A stretch of DNA of 64,000 bases from Arcicella sp034931005 (GTDB lineage Bacteria; Bacteroidota; Bacteroidia; Cytophagales; Spirosomataceae): positions 1 to 64,000 of the forward strand of contig NZ_JAYGIN010000028.1 in NCBI RefSeq assembly GCF_034931005.1, given 5' to 3'. Numbering within the stretch: position 1 is the first letter of the stretch; each line of letters opens with the position of its first letter. The notes beneath the pieces are model-generated. The model was not told the DNA's origin and searched no databases. It saw nothing but the letters and a program-made list of their open reading frames with translations. The position numbers and the translations under genes were made by a program. Shown piece after piece: positions 9,065 through 18,290 of this stretch.

Positions 9065-11872
9065 ATGAAAACACTCATCAAAATACTCTTTTTCCTCTTT
9101 CTATGGAACAATATTTTTGCTCAAATCTCAGATAAAACCTTCCAAAATCCGCCCTCAGAATACGGGATTCGGTGTTGGTGGTGGTGGCTCAATGGCAATG
9201 TAACCAAAGAAGCAATTACCCGAGATTTACACGAAATGAAAGCCAAAGGATTTAGTGGGGCGTGTATTTTTGATGCAGGTGGACAAAATCAGCGAGGCAA
9301 TGGCGATGTTCCCGAAGGCCCACTTTGGGGTTCGCCCGCTTGGCGTGAATTGTACCTCCATGCCATCAACGAAGCCGACCGTTTGGGTTTGGTCATGTCG
9401 TTGAGTATTCAAAGTGGTTGGAATTTGGGCGGTCCCGACATTAGTCCTGCCGAAGCCGCCAAACAAGTCGTTTTTTCAGAAATAAAAGTACAAGGCGGTA
9501 CTAAAATCCAACAAATTTTGCCCCAACCCCAAGGACACGACGGTTTTTATCAAGATATTGTCGTATTGGCAATTCCGACAAAAAACTTCCCAAATCGTCA
9601 GTCAATCAGAGATTTTCAGAACAAAGCAGCTACCAAAGAAGTAGGTTGGTCTGTTCCCGAAACTCGTCCACTTTTAACGGATATTCCAGCAACCGAAGGC
9701 GAAGAAGATGCAAGCGTAGGACAGGTCTCCAACCTGTCTAAATTCGTAAAAGAGGGTATTTTAGACTGGGAGGCTCCCGCAGGTGAATGGACAATAATTC
9801 GCTTTGGCTATGCCCCAACGGGTGCGGAAGTATCAACATCCAGTGGAAAATGGCAAGGGCGAGTGATTGATTACACGAGCGAAAAACATTTTAATCGTTA
9901 TTGGGATACCAACGTTGAGCCATTATTAAAAATGATTGGTGATAAAGCAGGCAAAACGTTGAAATACCTACAAACAGATAGTTTTGAAGCGGGTGGCATG
10001 AATTGGTCGGATAAATTTGAAGACGAATTTAAAAAACGTCGTGGTTATGACCCAACGCCTTATTTGCCCATTTTAGCAGGAAAAATCATTGAAAATCGTG
10101 AAACAAGTAACCGTTTTTTAACGGATTTACGCAAAACTTTGAGTGATTGTATTTCCGATAATCACTACCGAGTATTTGCAAAACGTGCCAGAGAATACGG
10201 TATGGGTATTCAACCCGAATCTGCAGGGCCTCACGCAGGACCTTTCGACGGACTCAAAAACTACGGACATTCAGAAATTATGATGTCGGAATTTTGGTCG
10301 CCTTCGCCTCACCGTTCCAAAGATATTGACCGCTTTTTTGTAAAACAGGCGGCAAGTGCAGCTAAAATCTTCAATAAAACATTGGTCGGAGCAGAATCAT
10401 TTACGACCATTGGTCCCCATTGGAATGATGTTATTTGGGCGGATATGAAACCTTCAGCCGACCACGAATTTTGTGCGGGATTGAACCTCGTTTATTTGCA
10501 TACCTTCACTTGTTCGCCCAAAGAAATGGGTTTGCCAGGGCAAGAATATTTTGCAGGAACGCATTTCAATCCCAATGTAACTTGGTGGGATTATTCAACG
10601 GGATTTATTCAATATTTAACCCGAATTCAGTATTTAATGCAAACGGGAACATCGCAAGCGGACGTTTTATATTATTATGGCGACCACATTCCTAACATCG
10701 GACGATTTAAAGATGATGACCCCGCCAAAGCCTTGCCCGATTATGATTATGACTTAATCAATGAAGATAAATTGATGGATTTATCGGTAAAAAATGGCAA
10801 AATTTATCTTCCGCATGGCGTTTCTTATCAGGTTTTAGCTTTGCCCAATCATCAAATAATGTCTTTGAAAGCCTTACGCAAAATCAAAGAATTAGTAGAA
10901 AATGGAGCAACCGTTATCGGTGAAAAGCCCTTAGCAACTGCCAGTTTGGTAAGCGGAAATGACGCAGAAAAAGAACTCAAAAATATTACTGAACAACTAT
11001 GGAATGGCGTGGGGGCGAATCAAATTCGCCCACTAACTGCCAAAGAAGCCTTGATAAATAAAGGTATTTTAGCCGATTGCCAATTTATCAACAAACCCGA
11101 AGGCAAGACATTCGACTATATTCACCGCACCGCTGAAGACGTTGAGTATTATTTTATCAGTAACCAACAAAAAGAATCACTTTCGTTGACAGCGGCATTC
11201 AGAATTACGGGAAAACAACCCGAATTATGGAATGCGGTTACGGGTGAAATTAGTCCTGCTAAGAATTTTTACCAAGAAAATGGCAGAACTTTCGTTGATT
11301 TATCTTTTAATCCAAACGGGTCAATTTTTGTGGTTTTTAGAAAAGATATTCCCAATAGCACAACCGCAAAATCTAAAAATAACCCATTGATTTATAAATC
11401 ATTACAAGAAATAAACAATACTTGGAACGTAAGTTTTGACCCCAAATGGGGAGGTCCAAAATCGGTTAAGTTTGATAAATTAATCAGTTGGACAGACAGA
11501 CCCGAAGACGGCATTAAATTCTATTCGGGAAAGGCAATTTATACGACAACATTCGATGTAAATACACCCATAAAAGACGTAAAAATACTTGATTTGGGCG
11601 AAGTAAAAGACGTTGGCATTGCCAAAGTAAAAGTGAATGGGAAAGATTTTGGCATTTTGTGGTGTCCGCCTTATCAAATTTTAGTTGCAGGTTTATTGAA
11701 AGAAAAAGGAAATATTATAGAAATAGAAGTCGTAAATACATGGCGAAATCGCTTAATTGGCGACCGTGAAAAACCACAAAATGAACGTTTTACGAAAACC
11801 AATGTAACCGTAAAACCAGATTGGCAATTACAACCTTCGGGGCTTTTGGGACCTGTAAGATTGTTAGATTAA
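9065..11872 (+). CDS. Glycoside hydrolase family 106-like (alpha-L-rhamnosidase)
   Basis: This 935-residue exported enzyme is predicted to release alpha-linked L-rhamnose. It has a signal peptide (1-20, ending NIFAQ). The N-terminal segment CWWWWLNGNVTKEAITRDL followed by MKAKGFSGACIFDAGG is the characteristic GH106 opening. The barrel region continues with LKYLQTDSFEAGGMNW, GIQPESAGPHAGPFDGL and LVGAESFTT, which contain candidate acidic catalytic residues. The C-terminus has a beta-sandwich (SGKAIYTTTFDV, VAKVKVNGKDFGILWCPPY). It follows susCD, so it is probably part of the same locus, though a 275 bp repeat-filled gap intervenes. Two palindromic repeats are translated in frame (near residues 219-224 and 649-657). 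The product is inferred from family resemblance. Confidence 0.88.
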   Translation: MKTLIKILFFLFLWNNIFAQISDKTFQNPPSEYGIRCWWWWLNGNVTKEAITRDLHEMKAKGFSGACIFDAGGQNQRGNGDVPEGPLWGSPAWRELYLHAINEADRLGLVMSLSIQSGWNLGGPDISPAEAAKQVVFSEIKVQGGTKIQQILPQPQGHDGFYQDIVVLAIPTKNFPNRQSIRDFQNKAATKEVGWSVPETRPLLTDIPATEGEEDASVGQVSNLSKFVKEGILDWEAPAGEWTIIRFGYAPTGAEVSTSSGKWQGRVIDYTSEKHFNRYWDTNVEPLLKMIGDKAGKTLKYLQTDSFEAGGMNWSDKFEDEFKKRRGYDPTPYLPILAGKIIENRETSNRFLTDLRKTLSDCISDNHYRVFAKRAREYGMGIQPESAGPHAGPFDGLKNYGHSEIMMSEFWSPSPHRSKDIDRFFVKQAASAAKIFNKTLVGAESFTTIGPHWNDVIWADMKPSADHEFCAGLNLVYLHTFTCSPKEMGLPGQEYFAGTHFNPNVTWWDYSTGFIQYLTRIQYLMQTGTSQADVLYYYGDHIPNIGRFKDDDPAKALPDYDYDLINEDKLMDLSVKNGKIYLPHGVSYQVLALPNHQIMSLKALRKIKELVENGATVIGEKPLATASLVSGNDAEKELKNITEQLWNGVGANQIRPLTAKEALINKGILADCQFINKPEGKTFDYIHRTAEDVEYYFISNQQKESLSLTAAFRITGKQPELWNAVTGEISPAKNFYQENGRTFVDLSFNPNGSIFVVFRKDIPNSTTAKSKNNPLIYKSLQEINNTWNVSFDPKWGGPKSVKFDKLISWTDRPEDGIKFYSGKAIYTTTFDVNTPIKDVKILDLGEVKDVGIAKVKVNGKDFGILWCPPYQILVAGLLKEKGNIIEIEVVNTWRNRLIGDREKPQNERFTKTNVTVKPDWQLQPSGLLGPVRLLD
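9720..9738. repeat. Palindromic repeat translated inside the GH106 gene
   Basis: GACAGGT, a 5-base spacer and ACCTGTC form a hairpin encoding GQVSNLS. The form resembles short REP-like palindromes that occur between genes, but here it keeps the reading frame and probably forms a surface loop. Confidence 0.6.
11009..11033. repeat. Second palindromic repeat translated inside the GH106 gene
   Basis: GTGGGGGCGAAT, a CAA loop and ATTCGCCCAC pair with a two-base bulge and encode GVGANQIRP. The core matches the intergenic repeat at 1661-1736 (GCGAAT...ATTCGC). Confidence 0.55.
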
Positions 11873-11873
11873 G

Positions 11874-12908
11874 CTATTTTTTGAAAATATCAATGGCTAA
11901 TTTCCCAATTGACCCTTTACCACCAACTGCCCAAATGCCATTCCCCGCAATACTGATGGAATGAAAAGGCGTTTTGTCAATCATTATCCAAGATTTACCA
12001 AAATCCTTTGAAAAACAAGTTCCTGATGGCCCAACGGCTATCAGGATTTTCTTTTTATAAATACCAATGCATTCTTTCAATCCAACAGGATTTGTTTGCG
12101 TTGTATTTTGCCAAGTTTTCCCACCGTCTGCAGTTAATAAAACATTAGGAATGGCTTTTTCAACTTCTTGATAATCCCCACCAACAGCTATTCCGTGCTG
12201 ATTATCCCAAAATCTCAATCCAAATAAACCATTGGTTTTCCCTGCTGGCATATCGGTTTTTACAACCGACCAAGTTTCACCTTGATTTTCGGTTCTGAAA
12301 ATACGAGCAAACTCTCCTCCGCCCGTACAGATATAAGCTTGCTTCGTTCCAACTATAATCAAACTTGTTCCACTGGCAGCAAAAGCCGCTTCATTTTCTT
12401 GGTTTTTAGGAATATTAACCGCATTGATTGGCGACCAAGATTTACCGCCATCTTTTGTTTTTATGATGAAAAACTTACCTTCAATGGGGTCACTAAAAGC
12501 AATACCATTTTGTTTGTCCCAAAAATCTATTCCGTCAAAAAATACGCCTTTTTGAGTAGTTTCATAAACAATTTCCCAAGATTTACCACCGTCTTCTGTT
12601 CTATAAAACTTCGCATTTCCTTGTTCTGCTTCACCCGCACTCATCAAAATGGCATTCTTATCGTCAAAAGCATGAACGTCTCTGAAATCAAGCTTTTCAG
12701 CACCTAAAACTTGATGTGTCTCCCAAGATTTCCCACCATCATTTGTTTTTAAAAATGTTCCTTTTGCCCCTCCTATCCAAACAATTTTATCTGAAACAGC
12801 ACAAATAGCCCTAAAACTTACTTCGGTATTTGATGCCTGTTTTTGCCATTGAGCATTTACTTGAAAAGTAATGAATATCCCCAATAAAACCTTTTGAATC
12901 TTTTTCAT
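11874..12908 (-). CDS. Secreted YCF48/BNR-repeat beta-propeller protein
   Basis: This protein of about 344 residues would be exported and fold as a sialidase-like propeller. The start at 12908 is chosen because it gives a clean signal peptide (MKKIQKVLLGIFITFQVNAQ). A longer reading frame from 12950 would add 14 residues before it. Six Asp-box-like motifs are visible (DGGKSWETH, DGGKSWEIV, DGGKSWSPI, NQGETWSVV, DGGKTWQNT, DFGKSWIMI), as in YCF48/photosystem II stability-factor-like proteins. No catalytic sialidase residues can be assigned, so an adhesive or binding role is as likely as an enzymatic one. It converges on the GH106 gene with a single base between stop codons. Confidence 0.85.
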   Translation of the reverse strand: MKKIQKVLLGIFITFQVNAQWQKQASNTEVSFRAICAVSDKIVWIGGAKGTFLKTNDGGKSWETHQVLGAEKLDFRDVHAFDDKNAILMSAGEAEQGNAKFYRTEDGGKSWEIVYETTQKGVFFDGIDFWDKQNGIAFSDPIEGKFFIIKTKDGGKSWSPINAVNIPKNQENEAAFAASGTSLIIVGTKQAYICTGGGEFARIFRTENQGETWSVVKTDMPAGKTNGLFGLRFWDNQHGIAVGGDYQEVEKAIPNVLLTADGGKTWQNTTQTNPVGLKECIGIYKKKILIAVGPSGTCFSKDFGKSWIMIDKTPFHSISIAGNGIWAVGGKGSIGKLAIDIFKK

Positions 12909-12937
12909 ATTATAAATTTTACTTTTACGAAAATAAC

Positions 12938-12970
12938 AAAAAAGGCTCAAAATTAATATTTTGAGCCTTT
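12938..12970 (-). terminator. Intrinsic terminator for the small secreted protein gene
   Basis: AAAGGCTCAAAAT pairs with ATTTTGAGCCTTT. On the minus strand the stem is followed by TTTTTTG. Confidence 0.88.
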
Positions 12971-12990
12971 TAATCTTCTTTAGGTCGATT

Positions 12991-13458
12991 CTATCTTAAT
13001 TTTTTAATGCTATTGAGTATTTCTAAAGCATCTTTTTCAGCAGTAGCATCTTTATCATCAAAATTAATTTCTACTACAATATTTGTGTGTGAATTTGGGA
13101 CAATCAAACCTGCTAACATGATACGGTCACCATCTTTAAATCCTTCAACATAGAAACCGTCTAATCCATTAATATGCACTTCGTGAGCAGCATCAACTTC
13201 TGTCATTTTCAATTTCAAGGCATAGCTTGCCACCGCTTCATCCATATCGTCAACCGCAATATTTTCCTCCCAAACATCTACATAAACCTCCATACCTTCA
13301 CCTTCTGCTCTAAACTCTTCATCCGTATTTTTAGTGACTTTAAAATCATCGTGCAAGGTCATTGCTACTTTGTAATAATTCCAAACAAACTGCTGTTGAG
13401 CTGAAGCTGAAATGCTAATAATCATTAGCAAAATGATACTTAATAATATTTTTTTCAT
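12991..13458 (-). CDS. Small secreted protein of unknown function
   Basis: This 155-residue protein has a clear signal peptide (MKKILLSIILLMIISISASA, then QQQ). The mature part is acidic (WEENIAVDDMDEAVASYA, NFDDKDATAEKDALEILNSI) and has an alternating strand/helix pattern that could suit a small PsbP- or Mog1-like fold. This is a guess from pattern only, and I do not recognise the family. It is a single-gene unit with its own terminator and a -7 promoter element 33 bp upstream. Confidence 0.75.
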   Translation of the reverse strand: MKKILLSIILLMIISISASAQQQFVWNYYKVAMTLHDDFKVTKNTDEEFRAEGEGMEVYVDVWEENIAVDDMDEAVASYALKLKMTEVDAAHEVHINGLDGFYVEGFKDGDRIMLAGLIVPNSHTNIVVEINFDDKDATAEKDALEILNSIKKLR

Positions 13459-13490
13459 TGGTATGTATGGTTAAATTGTTTTAAACTTGT

Positions 13491-13498
13491 CAAAGGTA
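13491..13498 (-). promoter_or_regulatory. Bacteroidetes -7 promoter element (TACCTTTG)
   Basis: Read on the minus strand, TACCTTTG fits TAnnTTTG and lies 33 bp before the start of the small secreted protein gene. No TTTG -33 box was seen at the usual distance. Confidence 0.55.
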
Positions 13499-13615
13499 AA
13501 ATAAAAATTCAATTCATTTTAAGGTAGTTTTACGGTATTTATAGGGAATGGAAAACATTTATTTTACTGCCGAAATCAACAGTATATAGCAGATTTTACT
13601 CGTTAAAATACAAAC

Positions 13616-13650
13616 AAAAAGCCTTCTTTAATTTCTTAAAGAAGGCTTTT
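13616..13650 (-). terminator. Intrinsic terminator of the T9SS cargo gene
   Basis: AAAAAGCCTTCTTTAA pairs with TTAAAGAAGGCTTTT across a short loop. A T run follows on the minus strand, 24 bp past the stop codon. Confidence 0.88.
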
Positions 13651-13673
13651 GAAATTTTATACACAGAAATATT

Positions 13674-16073
13674 TTATCTGTTGATAATAATACGTTTTGC
13701 TAAATCAAAACCTGATGCTTTAAAACGAAGCATATATTCTCCTTCTGGCTGATTTCTTAAATCTACAATTAATTTACCTTTAATTGAAGGAACAGTTCCT
13801 GTATAGATTAATCTTCCTAAAAGGTCATAAATAATGACTTCTGGATTCTCATAATCTGCTAAAGTTTCAATAGTTAACAAACCATTACTTGGGTTTGGAT
13901 AAATTGATAAACCTTTGAAATCTGGGTCTTCTTTGAAATTAAATGGTTTTACAAAATCAGAGAAACAAGCTAATGTATTTGTTGGAGCTGGCACTGTAAA
14001 TACTGTTTTTTTACGAGCAGTATAATCACCATAACGATTCGCTTTGATAACTCCTTCAGTAAATTTCAATACTTCTGTTCCATATTTCCATTCATAATCT
14101 GTTCCGTCAGGGAAGTTAACTGCTTTCAAAGTAAACGTTCCATCTTTATCAATACTTGATGCAGATACATCTGGGTTATTTCTAACAATAATGGCTAATG
14201 GAAGTGATTTTGGAGAAATACAACCTGTTGTTGCATCTTTAGCAGTGGCTGTATATTCACGAGAAATATCAATAAACTTACCATCTGCACCAATTGCGGT
14301 TAATGTTAATGTTTTAGCAACTAAACCTGTACTCCAAGTTACTTCATTTTGGCTTATCGCAATAAGATTTACACTATTTGGTTTTGTATAATCCGCATTA
14401 CTTCTTGCACAAAAAGCCAATGGACCGTCAGCCGATACCGTTGGAACAGGAGGTAAAGGCAATGCAATGGTAGTTACTGGCTCAGATACAGGAGATAAGC
14501 AATTACGAGGGTCAAGCACACGTACAGTAAATGTTGCAGAATTTTTAACAGTCAAAGATTTTGTTGAATCTGTTGTACTCCAACGATAACGAGTTCTTTC
14601 TCCATTTATTAAGTCAGATGATGTCAAAATTACGCTTTGGTCGGCACAGAATGAAAGTGGACCGCTTGCAGTAATTGTTGGTTTTGCTGGCAAAGCATAT
14701 ACTGTAACTTTCACAGGGTCTGAAGTTGGAGAAAGACAGTTATTAATATCTCTTACTGCAACTGTAAAATCACCAGAAGTATTAACATTAATGGCACGAG
14801 TTGTTGCTTTCGTACTCCAAATATAAACGGTGTTTGGAGTAGAAGATAAATTAACATTTCCTCCACTACAAAATGCAAGTGGACCATCAGCAGAAATTAC
14901 AGGTTTAGCAGGCAATCTAAAAACAGTAATTGTTGTTGTATCTGAAGGTTTAGACACACAACCGCTTGTATCAATTACTTGTACAGCATATTTTCCAACT
15001 GCTGAAATATTTTTAATACTTGGCGTAGTAGCACCATTACTCCACTTATATTTAAAGCCTAAACTCGAAACCAAAGAAAGTGTATCTCCTTGACAAATGG
15101 CAGCTCCAGTTTTTGAAGGAGTGATTACAGGTTTTGCAGGAACTCTTAACGCTCTTACAGAAACAACATCTGATAAAGGTGATTTACAACTTAATATTGT
15201 TCCAATCGCTAATGCCTGAATTTTAGCAGTTTTATTGAAGGATTTTATAAAACTTTTCGAACCTAAGCTATCTTGTTTAGTACCATTTACATACCATTCG
15301 TATTTAGTTACAAATTGTGTTGAATCTGATTTTAAAGAAATTGATTTGTCCTCACAAAATGTACTATCACTTGCCGTAACTTTTGGTTTTGGAACAGAAA
15401 AGAACTCTGCATAAACTTGACCTTGTGCAAATACACGAACATTAGGACAGTCTTGAGATGTTACTGAAAGAAAATAATATCCAGATTTTGTAACTTTTAA
15501 TTCTGGAGAACCTTGTCCTTTTGTTGATTCATCAATCAAATAACCATAAGTTGTTTGGGTAATACCTCTTTCCCAAGAATAGATAAGCTTAGTATCCGTA
15601 AGACTTGATTTTAAAGTAATTTCTTGTCCTTCACAAACCACTTTGCTATCTTGAGTAATAAATGGAACTGCACTCGGAGCAGCCAAATATCTAATAAACA
15701 AACTTTGTGAACGAGGGCTTTCTTCTCCAAATTCTGTACAAGTAGCATAAACAACTATATCACTTGTTACATCTAAATATTTTAAATCAGATTGCGGTAG
15801 GTTTACCCCAAGATTTGCTCCATTAGAATCGTACCACTGGATAAATCCATTACCACAACCTTTTGCTTGAAGTTGTGCAACCATTCTGGCATCCCCAGCC
15901 GCTTGATAACCACATCTGTCCACACCTAAATATGCAACAGCGGGTGCTGCGGGAGGAATAGCTACTGAAGTCGTTTTTTTAGAAGTCGGAGTATCGTTTT
16001 CCTTCGCCCATACAGATACGGACGTTGCAACGAATAAAAGGACTAAAAAAATCTTATGAGTAAGGTTGTTCAT
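13674..16073 (-). CDS. Large secreted protein with Ig-like repeats and T9SS type A sorting domain
   Basis: This 799-residue protein has a signal peptide (about 1-23, ending SVSVWA). It carries repeated beta-sandwich units of about 75 residues beginning PAKPVITPS, PAKPVISADGPLAFC, PAKPTITASGPLSFC and PPVPTVSADGPLAFC (starting near residues 311, 387, 461 and 541). The C-terminal 78 residues form a type A sorting domain (LSIYPNPSNGLLTIE, then DLLGRLIYTG, ending AKRIIINR). The domain would direct it through the type IX system to the cell surface. Most units contain one or two Cys. The architecture is that of surface adhesins or gliding-associated proteins, and no enzymatic motif was seen. Confidence 0.9.
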   Translation of the reverse strand: MNNLTHKIFLVLLFVATSVSVWAKENDTPTSKKTTSVAIPPAAPAVAYLGVDRCGYQAAGDARMVAQLQAKGCGNGFIQWYDSNGANLGVNLPQSDLKYLDVTSDIVVYATCTEFGEESPRSQSLFIRYLAAPSAVPFITQDSKVVCEGQEITLKSSLTDTKLIYSWERGITQTTYGYLIDESTKGQGSPELKVTKSGYYFLSVTSQDCPNVRVFAQGQVYAEFFSVPKPKVTASDSTFCEDKSISLKSDSTQFVTKYEWYVNGTKQDSLGSKSFIKSFNKTAKIQALAIGTILSCKSPLSDVVSVRALRVPAKPVITPSKTGAAICQGDTLSLVSSLGFKYKWSNGATTPSIKNISAVGKYAVQVIDTSGCVSKPSDTTTITVFRLPAKPVISADGPLAFCSGGNVNLSSTPNTVYIWSTKATTRAINVNTSGDFTVAVRDINNCLSPTSDPVKVTVYALPAKPTITASGPLSFCADQSVILTSSDLINGERTRYRWSTTDSTKSLTVKNSATFTVRVLDPRNCLSPVSEPVTTIALPLPPVPTVSADGPLAFCARSNADYTKPNSVNLIAISQNEVTWSTGLVAKTLTLTAIGADGKFIDISREYTATAKDATTGCISPKSLPLAIIVRNNPDVSASSIDKDGTFTLKAVNFPDGTDYEWKYGTEVLKFTEGVIKANRYGDYTARKKTVFTVPAPTNTLACFSDFVKPFNFKEDPDFKGLSIYPNPSNGLLTIETLADYENPEVIIYDLLGRLIYTGTVPSIKGKLIVDLRNQPEGEYMLRFKASGFDLAKRIIINR

Positions 16074-16529
16074 AATTAATAATATTTGGATAAGAATTTT
16101 TAGGTTAAGATTGATGCCAAAAGTTATTGCAAAATGGCAAAATACAAATTGATTTTACCAGATGGATTTTGGCTAAATCAAAACTTTATCAAATGACAAG
16201 TAAATTTAAGTTAAGAACGGCTATAAACCATACAAAAGTGTTCAAACTTTTTAAACGGTCAGTTCTTTTTAGGAATAATATATTTAGCAAAAAAAACTCA
16301 AAAAACCATAACTGACTGATATAAAGACACTTAACCTTAATACCATTTTATTGTCTCTATTGCTTACTATCCCATAGACGGTTATCAATCCAAAAGGGTT
16401 GTTTGTAATGGTACGATTTGTTTAAGATTTAGTCATTTTGAAAAATATCGAAGCTTTAAGCATTTTAATTAATCTTCATGTATTATCTTTGAAAACTATT
16501 AATCATTTTATATTTTTTATAATAATTCT
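16074..16529. other. 456 bp divergent intergenic region
   Basis: It separates the T9SS cargo gene (leftward) from the acyl-CoA synthetase gene (rightward). A widely spaced 7-base inverted repeat (TACCATT at 16341, AATGGTA at 16407) and a small hairpin around 16386-16401 are visible. Apart from the -7 element at 16484, nothing convincing was seen. Confidence 0.5.
16484..16491 (+). promoter_or_regulatory. Bacteroidetes -7 promoter element (TATCTTTG)
   Basis: TATCTTTG fits TAnnTTTG and lies 38 bp before the acyl-CoA synthetase start. No clear -33 TTTG was found. Confidence 0.55.
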
Positions 16530-18182
16530 ATGAATATTCGTAGATTGCCATCAGCAAGCAAGGCATTCAAATATCCACTGCTTATTAAGAGTATTTTGGC
16601 ATATTCAGTAATGTTAGAGCCTGAGAATGAGATTGTTTATAAAGACCAAATAAGATACAACTATTTCGAACTGAATCGTCGTGTGAGGAAACAGGCTAAT
16701 GTTTTCAAAAAATTAGGTTTAGATGGCGGACAAACTATTGCTGTTTTAGACTATGATTCTCACCGATATTTAGAAGCATTTTTCGGAGTGCCAATGACAG
16801 GCAATGTTCTTCATACTATCAATTGGCGTTTATCTCCCGTTCAAATTCTTTATACCATCAATCATGCTGAAGATGTTGTAATTATCTGTCATTCAGACTT
16901 TTTACCTTTATTGGAGTCATTATCTAAGGAAATGAAAACCGTAAAAAGTATTATTGTTTGTGCCGATGGAGGAGAATATTCAAAAGATTCGTCATTGCCA
17001 ATTGTGGGCGAATACGAAGACCTTTTAGCTGAAGCTTCTGAGGAATACGATTTTGAAGATTTTGATGAAGATGCCGTTGCAACTACTTTTTATACAACTG
17101 GCACAACTGGCAATCCCAAAGGAGTGTATTTTACACATCGCCAATTGGTCTTACATACGCTTTCTGTTGGATTAACTTTTAGTGCAATTGATGGTGCTTG
17201 TAGATTCAATAATTCGGATGTTTATATGCCACTTACCCCAATGTTTCATGTTCACGCTTGGGGGTTTCCGTATGTAGCAACTTTATGCAATACCAAACAG
17301 GTTTATATCGGAAAATTTGAGCCTGAAACGGTTTTAAAGTGCTTTATTAAAGAAAAACCGACATTTTCACATTGTGTTCCGACTATCTTACAAATGTTTG
17401 TTTCGCATCCTGCCACACAAAATATTGACCTTTCAAAATGGAAAGTCGTTATTGGTGGTTCTGCTCTGCCAAAGACGTTGGCAAAAGCAGCCATTTTGCG
17501 TGGAGTTGATGTAATTACGGGTTATGGAATGTCTGAAACTTGTCCGATTTTATCAACAGTTTATGTAAGTCCAAAAGATAAACTGAATCCCGATGTTGAT
17601 TTTCAAGTAGAAGCTCGTACACGCTCTGGCACGCCTGCTATGTTTGTGGATTTACGTTTATTAGATGACGAAGGAAAAGTTGCACCAAAAGATGGAGAAA
17701 CTATTGGAGAAGTAACCGCTCGTACGCCTTGGCTTACACAAGGATATTTTAATGAGCCACAAAAATCAGAAGAACTATGGCACGATGGCTGGTTACACAC
17801 TGGTGACGTAGCTACGATGAATGAAAATAATTCGCTAAAAATTACCGATAGAATAAAAGATGTCATCAAAACAGGAGGAGAATGGGTAAGTTCAATTGAT
17901 TTAGAGAATATCATCGGACAACATGAAGCCATACAAGAAGTTGCCATTGTGGGCATTCCAGATGCGAAATGGGGTGAACGCCCACACGCCATGATTGTAT
18001 TGAAGGAAGGAAAAAGTATGACAAAAGACGATTTAAAAACTTTTATGCAACGTTATGTAGATGATAAAACAATTACGGCATGGACCATTCCGAGTTCAGT
18101 AGAGTTTGCTGTTGCTATTCCAAAGACTTCTGTCGGTAAAATTGACAAAAAAGTTATCAGAGCCACCTTGTTGACTCAGTAA
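16530..18182 (+). CDS. Acyl-CoA synthetase (AMP-binding family)
   Basis: This 550-residue adenylate-forming enzyme would activate a medium- or long-chain fatty acid to acyl-CoA in the cytoplasm via acyl-AMP. The phosphate-binding motif FYTTGTTGNPKGVYFTH lies near residues 190-206. Other family motifs are TGYGMSETCPIL near 330, the GWLHTGDVATMNE aspartate near 420-435, and the hinge/C-terminal core DRIKDVIKTGGEWVSS. The catalytic Lys of the C-terminal domain is in TSVGKIDKKVI. Length and N-terminus match the FadD3/AlkK-type group. It is preceded by a promoter element and followed by its own terminator. The exact chain length cannot be read from sequence. Confidence 0.93.
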   Translation: MNIRRLPSASKAFKYPLLIKSILAYSVMLEPENEIVYKDQIRYNYFELNRRVRKQANVFKKLGLDGGQTIAVLDYDSHRYLEAFFGVPMTGNVLHTINWRLSPVQILYTINHAEDVVIICHSDFLPLLESLSKEMKTVKSIIVCADGGEYSKDSSLPIVGEYEDLLAEASEEYDFEDFDEDAVATTFYTTGTTGNPKGVYFTHRQLVLHTLSVGLTFSAIDGACRFNNSDVYMPLTPMFHVHAWGFPYVATLCNTKQVYIGKFEPETVLKCFIKEKPTFSHCVPTILQMFVSHPATQNIDLSKWKVVIGGSALPKTLAKAAILRGVDVITGYGMSETCPILSTVYVSPKDKLNPDVDFQVEARTRSGTPAMFVDLRLLDDEGKVAPKDGETIGEVTARTPWLTQGYFNEPQKSEELWHDGWLHTGDVATMNENNSLKITDRIKDVIKTGGEWVSSIDLENIIGQHEAIQEVAIVGIPDAKWGERPHAMIVLKEGKSMTKDDLKTFMQRYVDDKTITAWTIPSSVEFAVAIPKTSVGKIDKKVIRATLLTQ

Positions 18183-18208
18183 AATTTTATATAAATGCTT
18201 GATTACTC

Positions 18209-18240
18209 AAACCTTGCTTAGATTCTGAGCAAGGTTTTTT
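18209..18240 (+). terminator. Intrinsic terminator after acyl-CoA synthetase gene
   Basis: AAACCTTGCT pairs with AGCAAGGTTT and is followed by a T run. Confidence 0.88.
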
Positions 18241-18253
18241 GTTTACTGAATAA

Positions 18254-18285
18254 TTTGTCAAAAATTCATTTATGCCCTATCTTTG
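18254..18285 (+). promoter_or_regulatory. Complete Bacteroidetes-type promoter upstream of the candidate small RNA
   Basis: A -33 TTTG (18254-18257), a 20 bp spacer and a -7 TATCTTTG (18278-18285) match the sigma-ABfr consensus. Of the promoter candidates seen in this window, it is the only one with both full boxes. Transcription should begin near 18290-18293. Confidence 0.7.
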
Positions 18286-18290
18286 CATCG

